Below, in pieces: positions 44,894-54,484 of a stretch of 64,000 bases of DNA. Numbering within the stretch: the stretch's first letter is position 1; every line of letters begins with the position of its first letter. The notes under the pieces were generated by a model, which did not search any database, was not told where the DNA came from, and worked only from the letters and a program-made list of their open reading frames with translations. A program made the translations under genes and the position numbers. This DNA is from Pseudaestuariivita rosea (GTDB taxonomy: Bacteria; Pseudomonadota; Alphaproteobacteria; Rhodobacterales; Rhodobacteraceae), in assembly GCF_017592335.1 (NCBI RefSeq), contig NZ_JACNMP010000005.1, positions 108,983 to 172,982 on the forward strand. Direction: 5' to 3'.

Positions 44894-45130
44894 TCAGAAA
44901 GGATGTGCTATTACACTCGTCTCAACGATGTATTCTACTCCAATCTTCGATTGCAGTTCTTGCAAATCATCAAGATCGGATGTAACTTCTGCAATATATC
45001 CACCGCGACCAACTTCAATAGTTTTGATAAAGGTACAGTTTGAAAATGTCGAAACTAAATCTGGTACATCTCCACCAGATAGTCTCTGCGACATAAGTTT
45101 TTCACCATATGTAATCGTTGCACTAATCAT
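44894..45130 (-). CDS. Small protein resembling a peptidase inhibitor I9/subtilase propeptide
   Basis: A 78-residue protein, AGGTGAGG eight bases before its ATG, 35 bases downstream of the subtilase gene and so co-transcribed. The segment GGYIAEVTSDLDDLQELQSK followed by IGVEYIVETSVI follows the beta-alpha-beta pattern of I9 propeptides (a strand ending in A-x-L/V-T, a helix of D/E-x-L-x-x-L, then V-x-Y-V-E). Propeptides of this fold act as folding chaperone and tight inhibitor of subtilases. A stand-alone copy would work as an antidote or regulator. The fold match is by eye only. Confidence 0.55.
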   Translation of the reverse strand: MISATITYGEKLMSQRLSGGDVPDLVSTFSNCTFIKTIEVGRGGYIAEVTSDLDDLQELQSKIGVEYIVETSVIAHPF

Positions 45131-45165
45131 AAATTTGCCTCACCTTTCAGAGTTAGTTATTATAT

Positions 45166-46317
45166 TTAGGTACTATTATAAAGCACACCATATTTTATTC
45201 TCTCTATCGCTTTACGAGCATATTTCGAACGCTCTAATCCTTTGAGATTTGAGAATACACCATCTTCTGACAATAAAGAAGCTAATAGCCCAACAATCAT
45301 TGGGCATGAATAGGATGTACCTTCTATATCTGTAATGTAATCATTTGCAAATGTCAAGGTGACACCAATACTAGGAGCAAGTATGTCTACATTTTCATCA
45401 TTTTGACAGTGTGGGGAAACGAACCAATCACTATTGTCGTTAATGGTTAAATAACGTTCAGTAATTTGCCTATCTGCAACAAGTGCCGCATAGCTATTAT
45501 TCGGATAGGCTGTCTTCAAGCCGAGTCCACCTACCCCGACCACTTCGCTGAAACATGCAGGAGCAGCACATGGTAGTGATGCGTCATTTCCTACCGCAGC
45601 AACAACTAAAGTTCCAAGATTTTGCGCAATCTTTACCGCGCGATGTAGAGCATCAAAACCACGCTTGTCGTATATACCACCAGCTATACAAATTATATCA
45701 ACCCCTAAATCATTAGAAAGATATAAGATGCCATCATAAATAGCGGAGGAAACGTATTTTTCGTTATCTAGAATTTTTGAAAGTGGTGGCGTTGTATCAT
45801 AAAAAGATAAGTCAATTTGATTGCAAATCCCTTCATTAACTAACCCGTTGTCTTGTTGGTTTGTTAGTATTCTACATACTCTACTACCATGGCCATTATT
45901 GCCGGGCTGACTATGCTGCCAATGTTGGAAGTAAGTTACGTCTGAATTAACTTTTAGGGCTGCATTGTTGATGTCAATGACGCCTACTTTAATATTTTTT
46001 GCTTCTATTGGTCGCCTTATACCAAGAGCATTAAGCCACCAAACTTTGTCACGATTTGAAATTCGTTTGCAGTAACAAGTATCTTGATCTGATGGATTTG
46101 TCAGAACTGATCTCCAATAGCCGCCATTGGGCCAAACCAATAAAAAATCAATTTCGTACTTTGGAAAGATATCAATGTAAGTACTTTGTTCATGCGGTTT
46201 GTTTGGCAAATTTCCGACTATTGTCGGTTGGTAATTTTCTTTTTTCCCATTTTTATAAATACATCTGACCTGGGCACCAAGTGGTTGTTCACTTTCAGAT
46301 TTGACGTATATTCGCAT
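45166..46317 (-). CDS. S8 family (subtilisin-like) serine peptidase, no signal peptide
   Basis: A 383-residue protein. The catalytic triad is visible as VGVIDINN (Asp), NNGHGSRVCRIL (His) and GTSYSCPMIVG (Ser), with AAVGND as the oxyanion Asn. An N-terminal ~100-residue beta-rich domain (MRIYVKSESEQPLGAQ onward) precedes the catalytic domain. No secretion signal is present, so it would act in the cytoplasm. It is AT-rich and unlike its GC-rich surroundings. ATG 46317 begins the domain; an ATG at 46362 would overlap the divergent gene. It is followed by the I9-like gene. Cytoplasmic subtilases on islands may be defence effectors. Confidence 0.82.
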   Translation of the reverse strand: MRIYVKSESEQPLGAQVRCIYKNGKKENYQPTIVGNLPNKPHEQSTYIDIFPKYEIDFLLVWPNGGYWRSVLTNPSDQDTCYCKRISNRDKVWWLNALGIRRPIEAKNIKVGVIDINNAALKVNSDVTYFQHWQHSQPGNNGHGSRVCRILTNQQDNGLVNEGICNQIDLSFYDTTPPLSKILDNEKYVSSAIYDGILYLSNDLGVDIICIAGGIYDKRGFDALHRAVKIAQNLGTLVVAAVGNDASLPCAAPACFSEVVGVGGLGLKTAYPNNSYAALVADRQITERYLTINDNSDWFVSPHCQNDENVDILAPSIGVTLTFANDYITDIEGTSYSCPMIVGLLASLLSEDGVFSNLKGLERSKYARKAIERIKYGVLYNST

Positions 46318-46344
46318 AGGTTGAATCACTGTATTGAGGAACAA

Positions 46345-46686
46345 ATGAATAACGAATTGCATAGCAAGCTAGTTTCTTTAGGGCAACACCTCACTAATTT
46401 AGGATGGGAACCTGATGATGCCATCTCTCAGGTGTTTGACTTAGACGACCGTCCCCCTGAGGAAACCAGTTTAGAAAAAGCGAAAGCTTTTTTTGTTCAA
46501 GTTCATGCAGAATTAAAGTCTAAAATATGCATTGATGGTAAACCGAAGGACCAAGTAATCACTACTAGCTCGCTTCTATTAGCATGTAAGGACGTTATAT
46601 TGACACTAACTCAATTGGAGATTGAAGCGCAGTTTGTATTAGATGTTTTAGTGCAAATTGGATTAGATGAGTTCTGCAAATCATAA
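46345..46686 (+). CDS. Hypothetical protein divergent from the subtilase
   Basis: A 113-residue mostly helical acidic protein, GAGGA before ATG 46345, only 27 bases from the divergent subtilase start. No family recognised; TSSLLLACKDVILTLTQLEI forms an amphipathic helix. Low GC like the subtilase and its small partner, so the three genes (44894-46686) probably moved together. Confidence 0.55.
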   Translation: MNNELHSKLVSLGQHLTNLGWEPDDAISQVFDLDDRPPEETSLEKAKAFFVQVHAELKSKICIDGKPKDQVITTSSLLLACKDVILTLTQLEIEAQFVLDVLVQIGLDEFCKS

Positions 46687-47117
46687 TACGATAAAGAATT
46701 AAACTCACTAATTCGTTTAGCAACTCGGCAGCTCAACTGTTGCAAAGAATTGAGCTAATAAGAACATACGCAAGATGTGTGGGGTAGTACCCCACATCTT
46801 GACAAGGGGGCCCGCTGCGCGCCCCCGTTGTATCCCCCAGGGCCATGGCTCGGATCGGACCGTTGAGCCCGTCCCAAGCCAGTAGACCGTATCGCCGGTC
46901 AAACCCTCGTCGGGGAGAGGTCTCTCTCCCCAACACCCCATAGATCAACCCTGCGCGGATTGAAGGCCGCCAGCGTCTCGGCGCTGGACCCGACCAAGGG
47001 GGCAATGCGTGCCCCCTTGCAACCAACGCGCAGGCGTTTGAACGCTGCATCACCAGTCAGGGGCGCGAGGTCACTCCCCCCCGACACCCCCAAGGCCAGG
47101 CCGTTTGAGGCAGCCCC
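46687..47117. other. GC-rich noncoding gap with inverted repeats
   Basis: Contains GGGGGC/GCCCCC (46806-46826) and repeated blocks such as CAAGGGGGC (46804-46812, 46995-47003) and CTCTCCCC. Frames here are not supported by any motif. It resembles the ardA leader in composition. Possible transfer-related or regulatory DNA; nothing certain seen. Confidence 0.3.
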
Positions 47118-50100
47118 TTACCAGCCGTTGTTGTCTTCGAAGATAAAGACATCCGGGTTGGATACGTCGATGATGGTCTCAGGTGCAGGTTTTTCGTCCT
47201 TGTCCCGATCGGGCACAGGCATGACGCAGATCAACGGATCAAAGTCCACAAGACCGGGCGTTCCGTCCATGATACAGATGTCGGTCTCGACAGGTTTGAG
47301 AATGATCTCATCTGTGCTTGCATCGTCCTGAACCGATAGGCCTGCGTCATGACTGGATAAGGTCGATGCGGCTATTTCTGGACTATCAATCAAAGTAGCG
47401 CCCCCCACTGACTGATCAGCAAGCAGCTGTGCGTTGATCTCGGTCGTATCCCACACTGTTCCATCCTCAAAGCGGATTTCTTCGATCCGGTCGTAGCCGT
47501 CGTTGTTCAGCATCCCATTGATCGTGATGCTATCGGTGGTGCCTGCAAAGCTGATCAGTAAGCGATTGTTGCCGCCATCCGACAATGTCAGTTGATCTGT
47601 CGTGTAGCCGCTGATACTCAGGACGTCCGTGTCCTTCCAGCCATTGTCGTCAATGACATCCTGACCGTCACCTGCCGCGAACAGATAGGTGTCCGACCCA
47701 TTGCCACCGCTGAGCGTGTCATTGCCCGCGGCGCCATAGACCGTGTCCTCAAGCGTGGTGCCGACCACAATGTCGTCGCCCGCTGTCGCCTGGCCCGCGA
47801 TCAGCTGTGCTGCGATCTCGGCCGTGTTCCAAACCGTGCCATCCTCAAAGCGGATTTCTTCGATCCGGTCGTAGCCGTCGTTGTTCAGCATCCCATTGAT
47901 CGTGATGCTGTCGGTGGTGCCTGCAAAGCTGATCAATAAGCGATTGTTGCCGCCATCCGACAATGTCAGTTGATCTGTCGTGTAGCCGCTGATGGCCAGT
48001 ACATCCGTGTCCAGCCAGCCATTGTCGTCAATGACATCCTGACCGTCACCCGCCGCGAACAGATAGGTGTCCGACCCATTGCCACCGCTCAGCGTATCGT
48101 CCCCGGCGGTACCGGCCAACGTGTCATCACCTGGTCCTCCGATTAGAGGATAGGGGCCGGGATCGACGGTACCATCCGTCGCCCCTGTGATACTTACCGC
48201 CAGATTGGCCGTCGAGGTCCCGCCTTGGCCATCCGAGATGGTATAGGCAATGGTCTCAAGGGCGCTGTCGCCATCATTCAGGCTTTCATAAGCGCCGTTC
48301 TGGTCGAACTGCAGCTGGCCATTGGCCAGAAGCGTGACAATAGCCCCAGAGGCCAGTGTGACGGATTGCCCGGCCGAGATCGCTTGTCCAGCGAGCTGTG
48401 TAATCGTCAGCGGATCACCATCGGCATCGCTGTCGTTTGACAGGACATCGATATCAACCACCGCCTCTTCGGCCACAGTGACCGCATCATCGACAGCAAC
48501 AGGCGTACCATTAGCAGCGACGCCCTCTCCCGCGATGGTCACCGCCAGTTCGGCCGTAGACGTCCCGCCTTGACCATCCGAGATCGTATAGGCGATGGTC
48601 TCGATCGCGCTGTCGCTATCATTCAGGCTGTCATAGGCGCCGTTCTGATCAAACTGCAGCTGACCATTGGCCAGAAGCGTGACAATGGCCCCAGAGACCA
48701 GGGTCACCGATTGCCCGGCAGAGATCGCTTGCCCGGCCACTTGCGTCACGGTCAGCGGATCACCATCAGCATCCGTGTCATTCGAGAGAACATCAATCTC
48801 AAGCACGGCTCCCTCAGCTACGCTGGCGACATCATCCACAGCGGTGGGCGGTCCGCTGAGATTGGCTTCAATACCCGCTAAATCAAGCACGGTGCCATCG
48901 GCAAAGACAATCTCTTCGATATCTTCCGAGCTGTTGACGAAGTGGTCCCACACGGTGATCACCTCGCCGCCGACCGTCGTCATCACCATATCGCCACCGG
49001 AACTTTTTGTGAACCGCACATCCCCCAGGTTCAGATCGGTGAACACGAATTGATCATTGGAAGCGCCGAATTCCAGGATCGTGTAAGACCCGTCGCCGGA
49101 TGTATGGAAATAGGTCTCACTCAAATGCGTGCCGCGTACGAAGCCGGTGGCTTTTTGATCGGCAATCGACTTCGCACGAATGCCGTCGAGGTCCAGCACC
49201 GTGCCATCAGCAAAGCGGATTTCCTCGATATCCTCTGAAATATTGGCAAAGTGATCCCACACCGTGATCACTTCCCCGCCGACTGTTGTCATCACCAGAT
49301 CGCCGCCGGAACTATGCGAGAACTGCACATCGTCCACGGTCAGATCGGTAAACACCAACTGATCGTTGGCATTCCCCGTTTCCTGAATCGTATAGGAGCC
49401 ATCACCCGCGGCATGCTGATAGACATCCGTATTCCTGGAGCCGCGTACGAAGCCACTGTCCTTCTGATCGGCAATCGATTTCGCGCGGATACCGTCGAGG
49501 TCCAGCACCGTGCCATCGGCAAAGCGGATTTCCTCGATATCCTCTACATCAAAAAAACTGTTAAAGTGATCTGTCACCGTGATCACCTCACCCCCTACCG
49601 TGGTCATCACCAGATCATTGCCAGCATTATGTGAGAACTGCACATCGCCCACGTTCAGGTCGGTAAACACCAACTGATCGTTGGCATAACCTGTTTCCTG
49701 AATGGTGTAGGACCCATCACCCGATGTGTGGACATAGGTCTCAGCCCAACCTGTGCCAACAACAGTCCCGGTGGCTTTCATGTCCGAGACCATCTGGTTG
49801 CGCATTGCGGCGTGATCCCAGATTGTGCCATCGGCAAATTCAATGGTCTCAATGATATACCAATCGTCGCGCAAGGCATCGACCAGTGTGATCGATCCGC
49901 CATCCGGCATCGTCATGATCGCGTTATTGCCGCTGCGAGATACGGTGACATCATCAGGTGTTATGCCGTTCAGAACCAGGCGGTCAGCAGTATGAGAACC
50001 GAACTGATAATCCATAATCAGATCACTGCCGTCCCCCAGAGCATAGACATAGGTATCTGATCCAGTACCACCATTCAGGGTGTCATCGCCCAGACCACCA

Positions 50101-53100
50101 ACAATGATGTCATTTCCGTCTGTGCCATTCAGCGTATCATTCTGATCCGTGCCATAGATCGGCTCATCCAGACCATTGATTGTCGCAGAAATTGTGGCTT
50201 GCGACGTGTCGCCCTGAGCAGAGATTGTATAGGTGAACTCCAGCGTTCCGGTATCGCCGAGGTTTAGCGCCTGGAAAGCGTCATTCTGCAGAACCCGCAA
50301 CCGACCATCGTCCAGAAGCTCAATCGATACGCCTGAGGCCAAAGTAACAATACCGCCCACCGCAATCGCCTGACCATCGATGGCAGTGATGGTTAGTGTC
50401 GTCCCATCCGGCCGCAAATCATTCTCAAGGGGATTGAAGATCAGTTCCGCATCTTCATCGATGGTCCCTGCATCATCGTCCAGGGCGAGCACTGGAACAG
50501 GCAGGCTATCAAACATCTCACTAAAGCTGAGCGTCTGATCCGTGAAGGCAAGGGTTTCGACATCATTGAAGACTTGGTCAACATCGCCCGCTGCATTGGT
50601 AATCAAGATGGCGTTTTCTGTTCGTTCAAAGCTCAGATCGCCATAGGCCTCTTCAAAGACAGCCGTGTCGATCCCGTCACCGCCGCGCAGGAGGTCGCCG
50701 CCGGTCCCGCCATCCAGTAGATCGTCGCCAGCACCACCATTCAATGTGTCTTCAGCGTCGCGGCCAAGCAATGTATCATTGCCGCCACCGCCATTCAGAA
50801 TATCATGACCAATGTTGTTCGAATTTAAACTCGATCCTGACCTGTGGCCATCAAGCAAATTGTCCTGATCATTTCCCGTGATTGTATCGTTACCATTCCC
50901 GCCAATGACATTTTCAATACCGCTCATGCGTCCTGTGTCTTTGTTTATTCTGCCCGTCGAAAGATCAATTTCAGTTAAAAAAACCTCCCCCCCAGGGACA
51001 ACGACGAGAAATGTATCGTTACCAGCACCGCCATGAATCTGGTGATCTGTTTTGAAGGTCCTGACGAAAAGATAATCGTCTCCGGCGCCTCCATAAAAAA
51101 GACTGCGGCCCCCTTCGTCGACGCCGCTTGTTATTTGGTCGTTGCCGTCATTCCCATATATTGTGTCGTTGCCACCCCGACCTAATATTCTGTCGTTGCC
51201 AGCACCACCCTCGATGAAGTCATCTCCGACGTTGCCTTCTATATAGTCATCGCCATCACCACCATCTATGACATTATTGGTCACAACGTTGTCTTCGAGC
51301 CAAAGGCCCCCCCCGCTAATGATCCTGTCATCGCCAGCCCCACCAATAAGGGTGTCATTGCTTATTCCTCCACGTAAGTGATCATTTCCAGCGCCGCCCG
51401 AAAGAACGTTATTAACCGCATCACTGCCCTCAAGTATGTCATCAAAATTACTGCCAATCACGTTTTCAATGCCAATCAGCACATCACCGTAGGCGTCGGC
51501 AATCATCCCTGTGCCACTTTTCAGGCTGACATGAACTCTAAAGCCAGCTGACGCATAAATCGCCGTATCCACACCAGCACCGCCATCCAGCGTATCTGCA
51601 CCCGCGCCGCCTTCGACAAAATCATCGCCAGCGCCAAGCGAGATCGAATCATCGCCGCCAAGGGCACTGACGCGATCCGATGTATTTAGGCCGACAAAGC
51701 TATTTGCATTTTCATCACCAACCATTTCAGGAGGTAAATCATCAGGAATGTCGGCACGTTCTTCGGTAGAGGACTCTGCAGCAGCATCGGCTGTGTCTGT
51801 CAGAGTTTCGCTGATAAACGCTGTCCCAAGATCGTTCCAGTCTACAAAGCGGTTCCACTCGTGAACGGTTTGATCGTCAAAAACGATGTTGAAAGGCGAA
51901 TAGATCTGCGGCTGGACATAGATGCTGCCCCCAGGGTGGTTCGCCCCGCCGATATAACTGCCAGAGACCTGTTCAATATAAAGACTACTGCGTGTGTCAT
52001 TGACGATAATCTCAATGCTGCCAACAACCTGATAAAGCGGGTAATCGAGTGGATCAAATCCTGATGTACCAATCAAATGCCCAAAAATAGACTGGTATTC
52101 CAGAGTAAACTCATCAAGTTGCGTTGTTTCATGAATATGAAACCGAACCTCAACATCTTTCCGGTTCAAGCCCTCAAAAACAACCTGACCAATTCCTTGC
52201 CCAGATCCGACAATCGTATCATGGCCAAAATACGTTGTTTCATCGTTTGGGTCTTCAGACAGGACAATGGTCAATATGTCAGTCGATGCATTTTGTACCG
52301 AAGTTGAAAACGAAAGGTAGCTGTCATCGCCGGTGCCACCGATAAATGTATCTGTTCCACCAGTGTAAACCAACGCATCTGCACCAGACCCACCGTCCAG
52401 AGTATCATTACCTGCGTTATAACCAAAAAGACTCTCTTCATATTCTGCGGGATCATCGCCCTGTTGAAAGGGGCGATCTGCACCACTATCGAACATCAGA
52501 TCGGCGCCTGAACCTCCGATAAGGTGATCATTCCCGTCACCTCCGTGAAGGTCATCAATGCCTGACCCCCCGCGTATCAGATCATCGCCATCGTTTCCGT
52601 ACAAAAGGTCGCGCCCGTCGGTGACTGATTTACCGCTCAACCAACCCCACAGCGAATTATCATAGTTTTCATCAATAGGCTGCGTGCTAATGTCACCACC
52701 GTCTAGGACATCATTCCCCAAGCCGCCAATGACAACGTCATTCCCAAGACCGCCGCGGACGTAATCAGCGCCATCGGCTCCGAATAGAAAATCGTTACCA
52801 GTTTGGCCCCAAAGTGCATCATCCCCGGCACCACCACTCATTTGATCGCTGCCGTGCCCGCCAAGAACCAGATCATCGCCGCCCATTGCATCGATAAAGT
52901 CATCACCGCCGGTCAGCATAAGCAGATCACGTTCATTCGTAGCGGTTTGCGAAATACGAACAACCGGATCGGTAACATTTGGGTAGGACGCCGGGTTGTT
53001 GTCGCCATTGTATGCGCCGTCGGAATATTGCAGGAAATTCAGACGCGCTTCCCGGTATTCGGGGGTAACTGGATCGCCAAGACCATTGGGGTCACCAACT

Positions 53101-53849
53101 CCACCCATCAGGTCGTAAATGGTCTGGGGATTATTGCCGCCTAAAACAGCATTCCCGATTGCCGCATTTGCTTCCAAAAGAAAATCTGAGGAAATGAAAT
53201 TTGCAACATTGCGGCCTTCGCTGTCGATCACGATTTGTCCGTTGCTGATGTCTAAAATCGTGTACCCAGGTGCATTCAGATAGTCTTCTATTCTGCCACC
53301 CGTGAAATGAGCGTATGCCGCCCCGAACAAAGAGGCACCGGTGCCTGGATTGGCGGTAAATAAATCACCAATATCGCTGATTTCTTCATTGAAGCTCTCA
53401 CCACCATAAAACGGAAGTGCGGAAATCAAGTTACCAGGGAAAAGGTGACCTAAATTAAGCTCTACCCAAGCTGCTTCGGCGGCATCAAAATGCTCATCAT
53501 AGGTAAGATAGCCAGAACCTTGATCATCAATAATACTTGCTTGGATTGTATCTTGAATGCTTACAGCTACTGCTTGAGATATCAAATAAATACCTGCATA
53601 TGGATTTGTTGAGTGTTCTCCATAAATCTGTTGAAGATACCAGTTTGCACCAAAGGACGCGCCGCCGACAAGTCCGCTAAAAGTCGCGATTTGTGCGGTT
53701 AATCTTGCATCATCATTGTCTGCCATTTCACCATACAGCAGATGATATCCACCCCGGTCACCAGCATTCAATAAATCAGTTAGAAATCCAAGCTCGTTTG
53801 AGGAAAAGGTAACATAGCCATCTGCGGATAAACGTATATCGTTTGTCAT
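47118..53849 (-). CDS. Giant RTX calcium-binding repeat protein (type I secreted)
   Basis: A 2243-residue protein with AAAGGA before its ATG. Residues 1-310 form a unique N-terminal domain of unknown family. RTX nonapeptide arrays (GGxGxDxLx) occupy about 310-470 and 720-1080, with a short set near 1230. A cadherin/Ig-like module lies near 1120-1220. Four ~103-residue modules (each with FADGTVLDLDGI and GGEVITVWDHF) span about 1350-1670; two bacterial cadherin-like modules (DVLSNDTDADGDPLTVTQ) lie near 1670-1890; two near-identical 126-residue RTX modules lie near 1900-2150. The C-terminus ends DVFIFEDNNGW. Likely a secreted adhesin or biofilm protein; no ABC exporter genes are nearby. Confidence 0.9.
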   Translation of the reverse strand: MTNDIRLSADGYVTFSSNELGFLTDLLNAGDRGGYHLLYGEMADNDDARLTAQIATFSGLVGGASFGANWYLQQIYGEHSTNPYAGIYLISQAVAVSIQDTIQASIIDDQGSGYLTYDEHFDAAEAAWVELNLGHLFPGNLISALPFYGGESFNEEISDIGDLFTANPGTGASLFGAAYAHFTGGRIEDYLNAPGYTILDISNGQIVIDSEGRNVANFISSDFLLEANAAIGNAVLGGNNPQTIYDLMGGVGDPNGLGDPVTPEYREARLNFLQYSDGAYNGDNNPASYPNVTDPVVRISQTATNERDLLMLTGGDDFIDAMGGDDLVLGGHGSDQMSGGAGDDALWGQTGNDFLFGADGADYVRGGLGNDVVIGGLGNDVLDGGDISTQPIDENYDNSLWGWLSGKSVTDGRDLLYGNDGDDLIRGGSGIDDLHGGDGNDHLIGGSGADLMFDSGADRPFQQGDDPAEYEESLFGYNAGNDTLDGGSGADALVYTGGTDTFIGGTGDDSYLSFSTSVQNASTDILTIVLSEDPNDETTYFGHDTIVGSGQGIGQVVFEGLNRKDVEVRFHIHETTQLDEFTLEYQSIFGHLIGTSGFDPLDYPLYQVVGSIEIIVNDTRSSLYIEQVSGSYIGGANHPGGSIYVQPQIYSPFNIVFDDQTVHEWNRFVDWNDLGTAFISETLTDTADAAAESSTEERADIPDDLPPEMVGDENANSFVGLNTSDRVSALGGDDSISLGAGDDFVEGGAGADTLDGGAGVDTAIYASAGFRVHVSLKSGTGMIADAYGDVLIGIENVIGSNFDDILEGSDAVNNVLSGGAGNDHLRGGISNDTLIGGAGDDRIISGGGLWLEDNVVTNNVIDGGDGDDYIEGNVGDDFIEGGAGNDRILGRGGNDTIYGNDGNDQITSGVDEGGRSLFYGGAGDDYLFVRTFKTDHQIHGGAGNDTFLVVVPGGEVFLTEIDLSTGRINKDTGRMSGIENVIGGNGNDTITGNDQDNLLDGHRSGSSLNSNNIGHDILNGGGGNDTLLGRDAEDTLNGGAGDDLLDGGTGGDLLRGGDGIDTAVFEEAYGDLSFERTENAILITNAAGDVDQVFNDVETLAFTDQTLSFSEMFDSLPVPVLALDDDAGTIDEDAELIFNPLENDLRPDGTTLTITAIDGQAIAVGGIVTLASGVSIELLDDGRLRVLQNDAFQALNLGDTGTLEFTYTISAQGDTSQATISATINGLDEPIYGTDQNDTLNGTDGNDIIVGGLGDDTLNGGTGSDTYVYALGDGSDLIMDYQFGSHTADRLVLNGITPDDVTVSRSGNNAIMTMPDGGSITLVDALRDDWYIIETIEFADGTIWDHAAMRNQMVSDMKATGTVVGTGWAETYVHTSGDGSYTIQETGYANDQLVFTDLNVGDVQFSHNAGNDLVMTTVGGEVITVTDHFNSFFDVEDIEEIRFADGTVLDLDGIRAKSIADQKDSGFVRGSRNTDVYQHAAGDGSYTIQETGNANDQLVFTDLTVDDVQFSHSSGGDLVMTTVGGEVITVWDHFANISEDIEEIRFADGTVLDLDGIRAKSIADQKATGFVRGTHLSETYFHTSGDGSYTILEFGASNDQFVFTDLNLGDVRFTKSSGGDMVMTTVGGEVITVWDHFVNSSEDIEEIVFADGTVLDLAGIEANLSGPPTAVDDVASVAEGAVLEIDVLSNDTDADGDPLTVTQVAGQAISAGQSVTLVSGAIVTLLANGQLQFDQNGAYDSLNDSDSAIETIAYTISDGQGGTSTAELAVTIAGEGVAANGTPVAVDDAVTVAEEAVVDIDVLSNDSDADGDPLTITQLAGQAISAGQSVTLASGAIVTLLANGQLQFDQNGAYESLNDGDSALETIAYTISDGQGGTSTANLAVSITGATDGTVDPGPYPLIGGPGDDTLAGTAGDDTLSGGNGSDTYLFAAGDGQDVIDDNGWLDTDVLAISGYTTDQLTLSDGGNNRLLISFAGTTDSITINGMLNNDGYDRIEEIRFEDGTVWNTAEIAAQLIAGQATAGDDIVVGTTLEDTVYGAAGNDTLSGGNGSDTYLFAAGDGQDVIDDNGWKDTDVLSISGYTTDQLTLSDGGNNRLLISFAGTTDSITINGMLNNDGYDRIEEIRFEDGTVWDTTEINAQLLADQSVGGATLIDSPEIAASTLSSHDAGLSVQDDASTDEIILKPVETDICIMDGTPGLVDFDPLICVMPVPDRDKDEKPAPETIIDVSNPDVFIFEDNNGW
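47428..48183 (-). repeat. Two near-identical tandem 378-bp modules in the RTX gene
   Basis: The block containing ATCCTCAAAGCGGATTTCTT recurs after 378 bases (near 47464 and 47842), with only scattered base changes over about 290 bases. At the protein level both give DTYLFAAGDGQDVIDDNGW and ITINGMLNNDGYDRIEEIRF. Recent duplication or gene conversion. Confidence 0.8.
48840..49840 (-). repeat. Four tandem ~310-bp modules in the RTX gene
   Basis: The marker GTGCCATC(G/A)GCAAA recurs near 48890, 49200, 49509 and 49826, a spacing of 309-317 bases (about 103 codons). Modules read FTDLNVGDVQFSHNAGNDLV and similar. The outer two are more diverged, as expected for unequal crossing-over in the middle. 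Confidence 0.7.
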
Positions 53850-53866
53850 TGTCTAGGTCCTTTGGA

Positions 53867-54484
53867 TTAAGGTGTGCAGTCTTGGAGATTTTGGTCGAAA
53901 TAGGTCTTTACGGCTGCCCGAACATTTGGCCATAAATCAATGCGGTCACGAGGCACAAATGCTGTGGCACGCCACGCATTCTCAAATTTGTATCTCACTC
54001 GGCAATTCGGTACGTATTCCTGTGATGCACAGCTTATGGATGTATTTAAGTTGTCAAGCGAGATATCTTGGGGGATGTAAAAGGTACTGATATTTGAGAC
54101 TGGGCAAGACATGTTTTCGCCCGCTACAAGTTCCAACAGGCCGTAATCAGCATCGCGTACATCACAGTATTGTGTGCGTCGATCTTGTGAAGGTAGTTGC
54201 TCATAGTTAATCCTTGGCGGACTTGGCAAAAATTTAACATTGATATCTATTTGTTCATTTATGTTACTGTATTCATGCAGCGGAACGGTAAAGAATTGCA
54301 CGCGCGCATTCGGGTTAGAGATTTGACCAAAAGTCGTGATATTCACTTCGTCAGGATCGAAACGCAGACAGCCATCGCCGAAACTGAACTCTCGCGGTGC
54401 TGCTATTGATGCAGATATCGAAAAAACAGACAAGGCCATTGCCGCCAGAAGTGCCCTGCTTTTTCGCTGTCTAGAAGGTATCAT
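53867..54484 (-). CDS. Exported hypothetical protein upstream of the RTX gene
   Basis: A 205-residue protein with signal peptide (LLAAMALSVFSISASIA, cleavage near residue 28) and eight or so Cys residues (FGDGCLRF, RTQYCDV, ISCASQEYVPNCRVRY, LQDCTP). It lies 17 bases before the RTX gene on the same strand, so they form one operon. Family unknown; it could be a periplasmic or surface partner of the RTX protein. Confidence 0.7.
   Translation of the reverse strand: MIPSRQRKSRALLAAMALSVFSISASIAAPREFSFGDGCLRFDPDEVNITTFGQISNPNARVQFFTVPLHEYSNINEQIDINVKFLPSPPRINYEQLPSQDRRTQYCDVRDADYGLLELVAGENMSCPVSNISTFYIPQDISLDNLNTSISCASQEYVPNCRVRYKFENAWRATAFVPRDRIDLWPNVRAAVKTYFDQNLQDCTP

Noticed and set aside
46262..46280. 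CCTGGGCACCA, matching the tRNA-Leu 3' end, as possible attR
   Set aside because: Only 11 bases match, and they lie inside the subtilase coding sequence where the protein is continuous; chance is likely. The true far end is probably outside the window.
46717..47053. Two minus-strand frames in the GC-rich gap before the RTX gene
   Set aside because: Low-complexity Pro/Arg/Trp/Gly-rich translations without start signals or motifs.
47400..49840. Regular repeats considered as CRISPR or minisatellite
   Set aside because: They keep reading frame, are 309-378 bases long and encode RTX/cadherin-like modules; no spacer structure.
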